A stretch of DNA of 20,445 nucleotides from UBA1081 sp964613045 (lineage in GTDB: Bacteria > Bacillota > Clostridia > Oscillospirales > Acutalibacteraceae), in NCBI GenBank assembly GCA_964613045.1, contig CAZTFS010000036.1:1-20445 (forward strand), written 5' to 3'. The position numbers and the translations under genes were made by a program. This document shows, in pieces, positions 13,934 to 20,445 of this stretch. The notes under the pieces were generated by a model, which searched no databases, was not told the DNA's origin, and worked only from the letters and a program-made list of their open reading frames with translations. Within the stretch, counting starts at the first letter, position 1, and every line of letters starts with the position of its first letter.

Positions 13934-14884
13934 ATGAGAAATAAAGAACTTCCTGTTTATCTGTTCACAGGTTTTCTTGAATGCGGTAAAACAAAATTCA
14001 TTCAGGGTACTCTTGAAGATGACCGATTTAATACAGGCGAAAAGACTCTTCTTCTTGTTTGCGAGGAGGGAGAAGAGGAATATGATCCGTCAGCTTTCTA
14101 CGGTCAGAATGTTCATATTAAGGTCATAGACGATAAGTCCGAGATGACTGAAGCTAATCTGGGAAAATGGGCAAACGAGATTCATGCTGAGCGTGTTATG
14201 GTCGAGTACAACGGCATGTGGCTTATTAATGAATTTTTTGAGGCAATGCCTGAAGGCTGGATGATCTATCAGATAATTTTTATAGCCGACTCTGCAACAT
14301 TTGCTCAGTATAATGCAAACATGAGAAGTCTTGTTGTCGATAAGCTGAGCAATTGTGAGATGGTAGCATTCAATCGTTTCAATAAAGCTGACGACAGGAT
14401 GCCGTTCCATAAGATCGTCAGAGGTGTTTCAAGACGGTGCGAGATAATTTACGATTTTGATGACGGTACTTCTGAATTTGATGAGATCGAGGATCCTCTT
14501 CCTTTCGACGTGAACGCCGATGTCATTAAGGTCGAAGACCGTGATTTTGCTCTGCTTTACCGTGACATTATGGAGAATATGAAACAGTATGACGGCAAGA
14601 CGGTCAAGTTTAAGGGAATCTGTGCCGTTAATAAAAAATTCCCTGAGGATATGTTTGTATGCGGCAGACATATAATGACCTGCTGTGCCGATGATATTAC
14701 CTACTGCGGTATGCTTGTAAAATGGCAGGGTAGTCACACTGTCAGCAATGCCGACTGGATCCGGCTTACAGCAAAGATCGACATTAAATTCAACAAGCTT
14801 TACGGCAGAAAAGGCCCCGTGCTGACGGCAATCGATGTCGCAAAGACTAATCCGCCCGAAGAAACTGTTGCAACATTTTATTGA
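13934..14884 (+). CDS. Degenerate COG0523-like NTPase with YcgQ/DUF1980-like C-terminal domain
   Basis: This 316-residue protein has a CobW-like P-loop (GFLECGKT, 13-20, with unusual Glu-Cys). The position of the usual CxCC motif instead reads VCEEGEEE, so the family's metal motif is missing. The Walker B region is VMVEYNGMW at about 88-96, in place of the ILIEPSG of the neighbour. Residues 145-154 (AFNRFNKADD) sit at the guanine-specificity position. From about 225 to the end, GICAVNKKFPEDMFVCGRHI, then MTCCADDITYCGMLVKW and a terminal AIDVAKTNPPEE segment resemble the C-terminal domain of YcgQ (TIGR03943/DUF1980), a protein usually encoded beside a permease. The Cys250-Cys251 and Cys258 cluster could bind metal. 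ATG 13934 is preferred over the GTG at 13922, because AGGGTGG lies 8 nt before it. It is 143 bp downstream of the first COG0523 gene and coupled to the next gene. The domain calls are from memory of the families. Confidence 0.75.
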   Translation: MRNKELPVYLFTGFLECGKTKFIQGTLEDDRFNTGEKTLLLVCEEGEEEYDPSAFYGQNVHIKVIDDKSEMTEANLGKWANEIHAERVMVEYNGMWLINEFFEAMPEGWMIYQIIFIADSATFAQYNANMRSLVVDKLSNCEMVAFNRFNKADDRMPFHKIVRGVSRRCEIIYDFDDGTSEFDEIEDPLPFDVNADVIKVEDRDFALLYRDIMENMKQYDGKTVKFKGICAVNKKFPEDMFVCGRHIMTCCADDITYCGMLVKWQGSHTVSNADWIRLTAKIDIKFNKLYGRKGPVLTAIDVAKTNPPEETVATFY

Positions 14885-14885
14885 T

Positions 14886-15326
14886 ATGAAGATATATATA
14901 GCCGGTCCTGATGTTTTTGAAGCCGATGCTGTTGAAATCGGAAAAAAATATAAAAAAATCTGTGAAAAGTACGGTCATGAGGGACTTTATCCGCTTGATA
15001 ACGAATGTGAGTCGTCTGCCGAAATATATAGCGGCAATGTGGGACTTATAGAAATTTCCGATGCGGTTATTGCCAACGGAAATGAATTCCGTGGCGAAAT
15101 GGATGTGGGAACAGCCTTTGAAATAGGCTACGCTGCTGCAAAGGGCAAGAAGATAATTGTTTATCTCAGTGATGATTCACCTCTTGTTGAAAAATACGGT
15201 TTTAAAGATGAAGAGGGGCGAACGGTCGAGGATTTCGGCTATCCGCTGAATCTGATGATCGCAGAAGCTGCACGGATAATTAACGGAACATTTGAAGATT
15301 GTGTAAAAGAATTGAGTCGGTGCTGA
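14886..15326 (+). CDS. Nucleoside 2-deoxyribosyltransferase-like protein
   Basis: This 146-residue protein matches the nucleoside 2-deoxyribosyltransferase/Rcl (DNPH1) family: it opens with KIYIAGPDVF, the nucleotide-binding first strand, and carries NEFRGEMDVGTAFEIGYA at 66-83. In that motif Glu79 is the likely catalytic nucleophile and Asp73 contacts the sugar. Members either swap bases between deoxynucleosides or cleave deoxynucleoside monophosphates; the sequence alone does not decide. The start is ATG 14886, one base after the preceding stop (TGATATG), with no clear ribosome binding site, so translation is probably coupled to the upstream gene. An in-frame ATG at 14835 would add 17 residues that the family lacks. 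The C-terminal YPLNLMIAEAARII also fits the family. Why it is coupled to a metal-type GTPase gene is unclear. Confidence 0.85.
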   Translation: MKIYIAGPDVFEADAVEIGKKYKKICEKYGHEGLYPLDNECESSAEIYSGNVGLIEISDAVIANGNEFRGEMDVGTAFEIGYAAAKGKKIIVYLSDDSPLVEKYGFKDEEGRTVEDFGYPLNLMIAEAARIINGTFEDCVKELSRC

Positions 15327-15350
15327 ACGGTATCGACTCTTTTTTATTTA
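15314..15350 (+). terminator. Terminator overlapping the end of the deoxyribosyltransferase gene
   Basis: GAGTCGGTGC pairs with GTATCGACTC (10 bp, two G-T pairs) around the loop TGAACG, followed by a run of seven T residues. The stop codon TGA (15324-15326) lies in the loop, so the left arm of the terminator is coding sequence. Confidence 0.85.
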
Positions 15351-15384
15351 TTTTGACTTTTTTTTGATTTTTTTCGGCATTATA

Positions 15385-15413
15385 TTGACATGGCAAAAAG
15401 AAACAACTATAAT
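15385..15413 (+). promoter_or_regulatory. Perfect consensus promoter of the dockerin-deacetylase gene
   Basis: TTGACA (15385-15390), 17 bp and TATAAT (15408-15413) match the full sigma-A consensus. The transcript would start near 15420, about 25 nt before ATG 15445. This excludes the upstream in-frame ATG at 15364, which precedes the promoter. Confidence 0.85.
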
Positions 15414-15444
15414 AATTTTTACAAAAAGAGAAGGAAGAGGAAAA

Positions 15445-16779
15445 ATGAAAAATGTTATAGAAAAAACAATATTGCCTCTTATTGTTGCAATTGCTGTTCT
15501 GTTTACGGTGGGCATATCGGCTTTTGCGGGAACAGATGCTGTATATGTGTCGGAATCAGAGGGGAATTCTGAATTAGTATCTGAGGTTGAGTCTGAAGAG
15601 ACGATAGAATTTGACGAATCAAAGTTTGCAGATGTGAATAACGACGGAAAGGTCAATGCCTATGATGCGAGACTTTTGCTCAGATGCTCTGCCGAGCTGG
15701 AAAAGGAAACAGCTTATATTCTTACATACGGAGATTATAACAATGACGGCAAAATAACTGCTGCCGATGCAAGAACGGCACTGCGTGTGGCGGCATCCGT
15801 CGAATCTCTTGAGTGTATTCTGCACGGACATGTTTTTGAGTCTTATACGGTTGCTCCCGACTGTGTGAATGAGGGATATACAACAAATAAATGTGCCGAA
15901 TGTCACATTGAAGACGGCTCAAGAACCGATATTGTCCCTGCTTTGGGACACAAGCTTGAAACTTCAAAAATTGAAGCCACCTGCACTGCTTCCGGCAGAC
16001 TTACCGTAAAATGTACCGTATGCGGTCATATTGATACTGACCGTGAGGACGGCAAGGCTCTCGGACACAGTTTTTCCGATTGGGTAGAGTCAAAGGATTC
16101 TAAAACAAGAAAATGCAAAAGATGTAATTATTCCGAATCGGTCAAAATTGAGAAAAAGAGCGACAAAGTCGTTTATCTGACCTTTGATGACGGTCCGGGA
16201 CCGTATACCGAAAAGCTTCTGAATTATCTGAGATCCTACGGAGTCAAGGCTACATTCTTTGTTACAAATCAGAATCCTAACTACATAAAGCTGCTCAAGA
16301 CAATGGCTGATGACGGTCATGCCATCGGCGTGCATACTCTGACTCATCAGTGGAACATTTATTCAAGTGAGTCGGCATATCTGAAAGATTTCAATGCAAT
16401 GCATGATATTATCAAGGAACAGACGGGTATTGATACAAAAATATTCCGTTTTCCCGGCGGTACAAGTAACACAGTCAGCAGAAGCTATTGCAGAGGCATA
16501 ATGACAAAGCTTTCAAAAACAATGACAAACGCAGGCTATTACTATTTTGACTGGAATGTGGATTGCTATGACACATCGGGTTACAGCTCCTCTGAAATTG
16601 CCCGCACGACAATAAATCAGATCAAGGGTAAAAGCGTATCCATCGTTCTTATGCATGATATAAAGAAAGCCACGGTTGAAGCGATACCGACGATCATTGA
16701 ATACGGGCTTGCAAACGGTTATTCCTTTGAAGTCCTTGATGAAAATTCACCTGCGATCCGTTTCAATCCTGCAAATTAA
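15445..16779 (+). CDS. Exported CE4 polysaccharide deacetylase with N-terminal dockerin
   Basis: This 444-residue protein has a signal peptide (cleavage near AFA, residue 28) and an acidic spacer. A dockerin pair lies at about 62-121 (DVNNDGKVNAYDAR, DYNNDGKITAADAR). Three Cys-pair modules follow at about 129-232, with motifs CAEC, CTVC and CKRC. A NodB/CE4 catalytic domain runs from 242 to about 430. Catalytic motifs are intact: TFDDGP at 246-251 (Asp248 base, Asp249 metal), HTLTH with metal ligands His297 and His301, R335FPGG, DWNVDCYD, and the late VLMHD with the catalytic His. Such zinc-type enzymes remove acetyl groups from peptidoglycan, chitin or xylan. The dockerin points to a cohesin-bound extracellular complex, so acetylxylan or the cell wall are both possible substrates. 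GGAAGAGG precedes ATG 15445. The gene is monocistronic, with its own promoter and terminator. The N-terminal dockerin position is unusual, as most are C-terminal. Confidence 0.92.
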   Translation: MKNVIEKTILPLIVAIAVLFTVGISAFAGTDAVYVSESEGNSELVSEVESEETIEFDESKFADVNNDGKVNAYDARLLLRCSAELEKETAYILTYGDYNNDGKITAADARTALRVAASVESLECILHGHVFESYTVAPDCVNEGYTTNKCAECHIEDGSRTDIVPALGHKLETSKIEATCTASGRLTVKCTVCGHIDTDREDGKALGHSFSDWVESKDSKTRKCKRCNYSESVKIEKKSDKVVYLTFDDGPGPYTEKLLNYLRSYGVKATFFVTNQNPNYIKLLKTMADDGHAIGVHTLTHQWNIYSSESAYLKDFNAMHDIIKEQTGIDTKIFRFPGGTSNTVSRSYCRGIMTKLSKTMTNAGYYYFDWNVDCYDTSGYSSSEIARTTINQIKGKSVSIVLMHDIKKATVEAIPTIIEYGLANGYSFEVLDENSPAIRFNPAN

Positions 16780-16788
16780 CAGTATAAA

Positions 16789-16824
16789 ATCGCCCGATGA
16801 AGATCGGGCGATAAATTTTTTTTG
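16789..16824. terminator. Bidirectional terminator between the deacetylase and TM2 genes
   Basis: A perfect 10-bp stem ATCGCCCGAT/ATCGGGCGAT (16789-16798, 16803-16812) has a GAAG loop. On the plus strand it is followed by AAATTTTTTTTG. On the minus strand it is followed by TTTTATACTG, so it can serve both convergent genes. Confidence 0.9.
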
Positions 16825-16833
16825 TGCTGGTTT

Positions 16834-17163
16834 TTAAATCGTTCTTACATGATTGCTTTTTGCAAAGCTTACATCTGATCTTATCAGATATACAAGACCT
16901 GTAAAAACAGAGATCACAACAGGGATAAGTATAAAACTGAACTGAAAAATCCCCAGAATGTCAATGACTGTACATATTGCTGAAAGGATCAGCATGAGTA
17001 TTCCCTTGATAAAATTATTGAGATAAAAATGATGTACGCCAAATGTGCCCAGTACAATGGCAAGAACTGCCGCCATATAACGGCTTCTTACGGGATGATT
17101 GCTTCGTGTCTTTTTAAACATAAGCTCTGTGCCGTATGCTGACATTTCTGTTTTTTTAGCCAT
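16834..17163 (-). CDS. Small TM2-domain membrane protein
   Basis: This 109-residue protein has a charged, basic N-terminus of about 28 residues, followed by two to three hydrophobic segments (about 30-48, 51-69 and 74-94). The first hairpin carries AAVLAIVLGTFGVHHFYLNN, the GxxGxHxFYL signature of the TM2 domain (residues 39-48). The biochemical function of TM2 proteins in bacteria is not established. An AAAAGGGTGAT ribosome binding site precedes ATG 17163. It starts 31 bp after the guaB stop with no terminator between, so it is probably the second gene of a guaB transcript. A functional link with guanine nucleotide synthesis is not implied by the sequence. Confidence 0.82.
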   Translation of the reverse strand: MAKKTEMSAYGTELMFKKTRSNHPVRSRYMAAVLAIVLGTFGVHHFYLNNFIKGILMLILSAICTVIDILGIFQFSFILIPVVISVFTGLVYLIRSDVSFAKSNHVRTI

Positions 17164-17194
17164 AATATCACCCTTTTATCAATTTATAATAATA

Positions 17195-18682
17195 TTACTC
17201 TTTGGCAGAGTAGTTGGGAGCTTCCTTTGTGATGAAAACGTCGTGAGGATGGCTCTCTACAAGGCTTGCACTTGTGATCTTGATGAATTTTGCAGTGTTC
17301 TGAAGTGTTTCGATGTCAGGAGCACCGCAGTAACCCATACCTGACTTGACACCGCCCATGAGCTGATAGACAGTGTCGGAAAGAAGTCCCTTATAAGGAA
17401 CTCTGCCTTCAACACCTTCGGGAACGAGCTTCTTGTTGTTTGTCTGGAAGTATCTGTCACGGCTGCCGCAATTCATAGCTGCGATTGAGCCCATGCCCCT
17501 GTATGTTTTGAACTGTCTGCCCTGATATATCTCAGTATCTCCGGGAGCTTCTTCACAGCCTGCAACGAGTGAACCGAGCATTACGCAGTTTGCACCTGCA
17601 GCAAGAGCTTTGACAATTTCACCTGAATATTTGATTCCGCCGTCGGCAATAATAGGTATGCCGTGCTTTGCAGCTTCACATGCGGAATCATAAATAGCAG
17701 TAACCTGAGGAACACCGATACCTGCAACAACACGGGTCGTACATATTGAACCGGGGCCGATACCGATCTTGACAGCATCTGCACCTGCATCGATAAGAGC
17801 TTTTGTGCCTTCTGCTGTAGCAACGTTACCCGCAATAAGTGAAATTTCGGGGAATGCAGCCTTGACCTTTGAAACTGCCTTGAGAATGTTCTGTGAGTGA
17901 CCGTGTGCAGAATCAAGAACAAGTACGTCAACATTAGCTTCAACAAGAGCTGCTGCTCTGTCAAGAACATCGGGTGTTGCACCGATAGCTGCCGCACAGA
18001 GAAGTCTGCCGAAAGCGTCACGTGCCGAGTTGGGATATTGAACAGCTTTCTCTATATCCTTAATAGTAATGAGTCCCTTGAGGTAGCCGTTCTCGTCAAC
18101 AAGGGGAAGCTTTTCGATCTTATGCTTCATAAGAATCGTCTTAGCATCTGCAAGAGTTGTGCCGATATGAGAGGTAACAAGATTCTCTCTTGTCATTACT
18201 TCATTTATCTTAACATTGAAATCTGTCATGAAACGAAGGTCACGGTTTGTAAGAATACCTACAAGCTTGCCTTCATCGTCACATACGGGTACACCTGAAA
18301 TACGATAGTTGTGCATAAGGTCATTTGCTTCATATACATAATTATCGGGATGAAGGAAAAACGGATCCTTGATAACGCCGTTTTCACTTCTTTTGACCTT
18401 ATCGATCTCATCCTTCTGCTGTTCGACGGACATATTCTTATGAATAACACCGATACCGCCTTCACGGGCGATTGCAATTGCCATTCTTGACTCGGTGACT
18501 GTATCCATAGCGGCAGTCATAACGGGTGTGTTAAGTGTAATTTTAGATGTAAGCTTTGTCTCCAGCTTGATATCTGCAGGCAGAACATTGGATTCTGCGG
18601 GGATAAGCAATACATCATCGAAGGTAAGTCCGTCTTTTGCGAACTTTGCCGAGGTGTCGGCGAGAACTCTGTTGTCAAACAT
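17195..18682 (-). CDS. guaB: Inosine-5'-monophosphate dehydrogenase
   Basis: This 495-residue cytoplasmic enzyme oxidises IMP to XMP with NAD, the committed step of GMP synthesis. The TIM-barrel starts with KDGLTFDDVLLIPAES. It is interrupted by two CBS domains at about 107-163 and 167-222. The NAD region has VLDSAHGHS (255-263). The catalytic loop GIGPGSICTTR places the nucleophile at Cys314. IMP phosphate contacts follow in IIADGGIKYSG and GCEEAPGD. The mobile flap reads MGSIAAMNCGSRDRYFQ, with the catalytic Arg near 410. The length is usual for bacterial IMPDH, and the domain order is complete. The GAGAGGAGC ribosome binding site and the strong promoter at 18745-18717 fit ATG 18682. With xpt at the other end of the window, both XMP-producing routes are encoded nearby, although not in one operon. 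Confidence 0.97.
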   Translation of the reverse strand: MFDNRVLADTSAKFAKDGLTFDDVLLIPAESNVLPADIKLETKLTSKITLNTPVMTAAMDTVTESRMAIAIAREGGIGVIHKNMSVEQQKDEIDKVKRSENGVIKDPFFLHPDNYVYEANDLMHNYRISGVPVCDDEGKLVGILTNRDLRFMTDFNVKINEVMTRENLVTSHIGTTLADAKTILMKHKIEKLPLVDENGYLKGLITIKDIEKAVQYPNSARDAFGRLLCAAAIGATPDVLDRAAALVEANVDVLVLDSAHGHSQNILKAVSKVKAAFPEISLIAGNVATAEGTKALIDAGADAVKIGIGPGSICTTRVVAGIGVPQVTAIYDSACEAAKHGIPIIADGGIKYSGEIVKALAAGANCVMLGSLVAGCEEAPGDTEIYQGRQFKTYRGMGSIAAMNCGSRDRYFQTNNKKLVPEGVEGRVPYKGLLSDTVYQLMGGVKSGMGYCGAPDIETLQNTAKFIKITSASLVESHPHDVFITKEAPNYSAKE

Positions 18683-18716
18683 AAGTCTAAGCTCCTCTCA
18701 TAATTTATTAAGAATC

Positions 18717-18745
18717 ATTATACAACATTTACAAGCATTGTTCAA
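18717..18745 (-). promoter_or_regulatory. Sigma-A promoter of guaB
   Basis: On the minus strand, TTGAAC (18745-18740), a 17-bp spacer and a perfect TATAAT (18722-18717) lie about 35 bp before the guaB ATG. The short leader leaves no room for a riboswitch. Confidence 0.72.
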
Positions 18746-18850
18746 CACATTTTTGCAGAAATTATACTGTTTTAATGCCGAAAAATCAAAGAGCTGAAAA
18801 ATAAATAATATTTAAAGTGATAAAAAACTTAAAAAATTAAAAAAATCCTC

Positions 18851-18879
18851 TTGACAACTTGACATGATTCGTGTAAAAT
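18851..18879 (+). promoter_or_regulatory. Promoter of rpoB with A-tract upstream element
   Basis: TTGACA (18851-18856), 17 bp and TAAAAT (18874-18879) form a strong rightward promoter. It is preceded by A/T tracts at about 18825-18846 that resemble an UP element. A second TTGACA at 18859 and a TATAAT at 18892 are nearby, but their spacing is wrong for one promoter. The leader would be about 155 nt. The rest of the 361-bp guaB-rpoB gap is AT-rich without a gene. Confidence 0.65.
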
Positions 18880-18980
18880 AATAAGCTGTATTATAATGGA
18901 TAGGTATACGATTGACGAAAATAACCTGTTAAAATTATATCACAAAAAACAGAAAAATCAATCAGAATTTTTTGGTATTT

Positions 18981-19017
18981 TCCCGGTTTTTCTATGGAAA
19001 AGCCGTTCCAAACGGGA
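18981..19017 (+). other. Structured segment in the rpoB leader
   Basis: CGGTTTTTC (18984-18992) and GAAAAGCCG (18997-19005) form a 9-bp stem with one G-T pair and a TATG loop. CCGTT/AACGG (19003-19015) is a second perfect 5-bp stem that shares bases with it. TCCCG (18981-18985) can also pair with CGGGA (19013-19017) around the whole. The mutually exclusive pairings would suit an attenuator or autoregulatory site, but no known leader family was recognised. Confidence 0.35.
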
Positions 19018-19043
19018 TAAATAAAAGAACGGAGTGATGATTC

Positions 19044-20445
19044 ATGGTCAACGTTAAACCTGTAAAACAGGGAAGCAGGACAAGAATGAGCTTTGCTCAC
19101 ATCAATGAGGTTATGGAAATGCCCAACCTTATTGAGGTGCAGAAGGATTCTTATCAGTGGTTTCTTGATAAGGGTCTCAGAGAGGTATTCAGAGATATCG
19201 ACGAAATTACGGATTATTCGGGTAATCTGTCATTGGTATTTGTTGACTACCGAATGGATGACAAACCTAAGTACACTGTCAAGGAATGCAAGGAGCGTGA
19301 CGCTACTTTTGCAGCACCTCTGAGAGTTACTGCAAGGCTTATCAACAAGGAGACCGGTGAGGTCAAAGAGAATGAAGTTTACATGGGTGATTTCCCCCAG
19401 ATGACCGAAAGCGGCACATTTGTTATAAACGGTGCCGAGCGTGTCATTATTTCACAGTTGGTTCGTTCTCCCGGTGTTTATTATGACATGTCCAGAGATA
19501 AGACCGGTAAAAAGCTTTTTGCAACAACTGTCATCCCTAACAGAGGTGCATGGCTTGAATACGAAACGGATCAGAATGACGTTTTCTATGTCAGAATAGA
19601 TAAGACAAGAAAGATCTGCATTACAACATTTATCAGAGCAATGGGTGCATTCCTTGAGGATAACATTCTTGACTCAAATGCTCAGATCGACGAATTCTTC
19701 GGCTATGATGACAGAATCAGGGCTACACTTGAGAAAGATCCTACAAAGAATACGGCTGAAGCTCTTCTTGAAGTCTACAGAAAGCTTCGTCCCGGTGAGC
19801 CCCCCACACTTGATACAGCTAAATCCTATCTTGAGGGTCTGTTCTTTGATGAACACCGTTATGACATCTCAAGAGTAGGCAGATACAAATATAATAAGAA
19901 GCTTGGTATTGCTGACAGACTTAAGCATCATGTTCTTGCTGAAGCTATTGCAGATCCTTCAACAGGTGAGATCCTTGCAGATGCAGGTGAGAAGATCTCA
20001 AAGGCAAAGGCTTTCGAGATCGAGCAGGCAGGTGTTGATACTGCGTTCGTTGATCTTGACGGAAAGGTCGTTAAGATCATTGCAACAGGTATGGTCGATA
20101 TTCTTCCTTACCTTCCCGAGGGTATCACAACGGAGATGCTTGAGGATATCGGTATAAATGAAAAGGTCAGCTATAAGGCACTTATGTCCGTTCTTGAATC
20201 CTGCGGAGATGACAAAGACTCCGTTATGGAAGCACTTGAAAAGAATTGTGACCTTCTTATTCCGAAGCATATCGTACTTGAGGATATTATCGCATCTATC
20301 AACTATCTCAATTGCCTCGGCAATGATGTCGGTTCGCTTGACGATATTGACCATCTCGGTAACAGAAGAATCCGTTCTGTAGGCGAGCTTCTTCAGAATC
20401 AGGTTCGTATCGGCTTTACACGTATGGAAAGAGTCGTTAAGGAGA
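19044..20445 (+). CDS. rpoB: RNA polymerase beta subunit (N-terminal part)
   Basis: About 467 residues are visible before the right edge cuts the gene; a full beta subunit has roughly 1,200. The start ATG 19044 follows GGAG by 9 nt. The sequence shows the beta1/protrusion signature: FAHINEVMEMPNLIEVQKDS at the start, then GDFPQMTESGTFVINGAERV and IISQLVRSPGVYYD (about 115-148), with the lobe region following to about residue 440. The rifampicin-binding clusters lie beyond the visible part, so resistance cannot be judged. The gene upstream is guaB, transcribed away, not the ribosomal stalk genes rplJ-rplL that precede rpoB in many bacteria. rpoB therefore has its own promoter and a leader of about 155 nt with potential stem-loops. 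Confidence 0.97.
   Translation, partial: MVNVKPVKQGSRTRMSFAHINEVMEMPNLIEVQKDSYQWFLDKGLREVFRDIDEITDYSGNLSLVFVDYRMDDKPKYTVKECKERDATFAAPLRVTARLINKETGEVKENEVYMGDFPQMTESGTFVINGAERVIISQLVRSPGVYYDMSRDKTGKKLFATTVIPNRGAWLEYETDQNDVFYVRIDKTRKICITTFIRAMGAFLEDNILDSNAQIDEFFGYDDRIRATLEKDPTKNTAEALLEVYRKLRPGEPPTLDTAKSYLEGLFFDEHRYDISRVGRYKYNKKLGIADRLKHHVLAEAIADPSTGEILADAGEKISKAKAFEIEQAGVDTAFVDLDGKVVKIIATGMVDILPYLPEGITTEMLEDIGINEKVSYKALMSVLESCGDDKDSVMEALEKNCDLLIPKHIVLEDIIASINYLNCLGNDVGSLDDIDHLGNRRIRSVGELLQNQVRIGFTRMERVVKE

Noticed and set aside
15364..15444. Longer N-terminus for the deacetylase from ATG 15364
   Set aside because: That codon lies upstream of the perfect promoter and would bury the signal peptide; ATG 15445 has a ribosome binding site and leads straight into the signal peptide.
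18891..19100. Small minus-strand gene in the guaB-rpoB gap
   Set aside because: It overlaps the rpoB start and leader, has no ribosome binding site and no recognisable sequence.
1..20445. Defence island, prophage or integrative element
   Set aside because: No integrase, transposase, toxin-antitoxin, restriction or phage structural gene is encoded, and housekeeping genes are spread throughout the window.

Overview
The window reads as a chromosomal segment from a low-GC, Gram-positive anaerobe of the class Clostridia, most likely a Ruminococcus-like member of the Oscillospiraceae. The reasons are AGGAGG-type ribosome binding sites, consensus sigma-A promoters with 17-bp spacers, Firmicutes-type housekeeping proteins, and two exported proteins with dockerin repeats, a hallmark of cellulosome-forming gut and rumen Clostridia. 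No tRNA, rRNA, CRISPR array, insertion sequence or phage gene was recognised. An assembly gap of exactly 100 N lies at 13247-13346.

Layout: 1-897 (minus strand) holds xpt followed by the start of a BMP-family lipoprotein, probably a purine salvage and uptake pair. 1267-3783 encodes a large exported protein of unknown function with a Pro/Asp linker and a C-terminal dockerin. 3986-6367 encodes a MacB-like ABC ATPase-permease fusion. 6496-10822 is a run of lon, ysxC (engB) and lysA behind one good promoter. 10920-12182 (minus) is an exported protein of unknown function. 12473-15326 is a three-gene run: a COG0523 (CobW-type) GTPase with a very long His/Asp/Glu/Cys metal-binding repeat, a second degenerate COG0523-like protein joined to a YcgQ/DUF1980-like C-terminal domain, and a translationally coupled nucleoside 2-deoxyribosyltransferase-like enzyme. 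15445-16779 encodes an exported CE4 polysaccharide deacetylase with an N-terminal dockerin and Cys-pair repeats. 16834-18682 (minus) is guaB followed by a small TM2-domain membrane protein. From 19044 the window runs into rpoB, which is cut by the right edge.

Three themes recur. Purine metabolism appears at both ends (xpt with its transporter, and guaB), with short promoter-to-start distances that leave no room for a purine riboswitch. Two dockerin proteins of unlike architecture share a divergent 'DAR..LR.AA' dockerin signature and Cys/His-rich repeat modules. The least ordinary part is the metal-handling cluster at 12473-15326: one GTPase has the CxCC metal motif and a large metal sponge, the other has lost CxCC but carries a Cys-containing YcgQ-like domain. 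This looks like a paired zinc (or other metal) homeostasis module. That role is inferred from family knowledge; no metal-responsive operator was firmly identified.

Several start codons were moved downstream of the longest open frame because a clear ribosome binding site and promoter fit the inner ATG (xpt, lon, lysA, the 10920-12182 gene, the deoxyribosyltransferase gene and the deacetylase gene).
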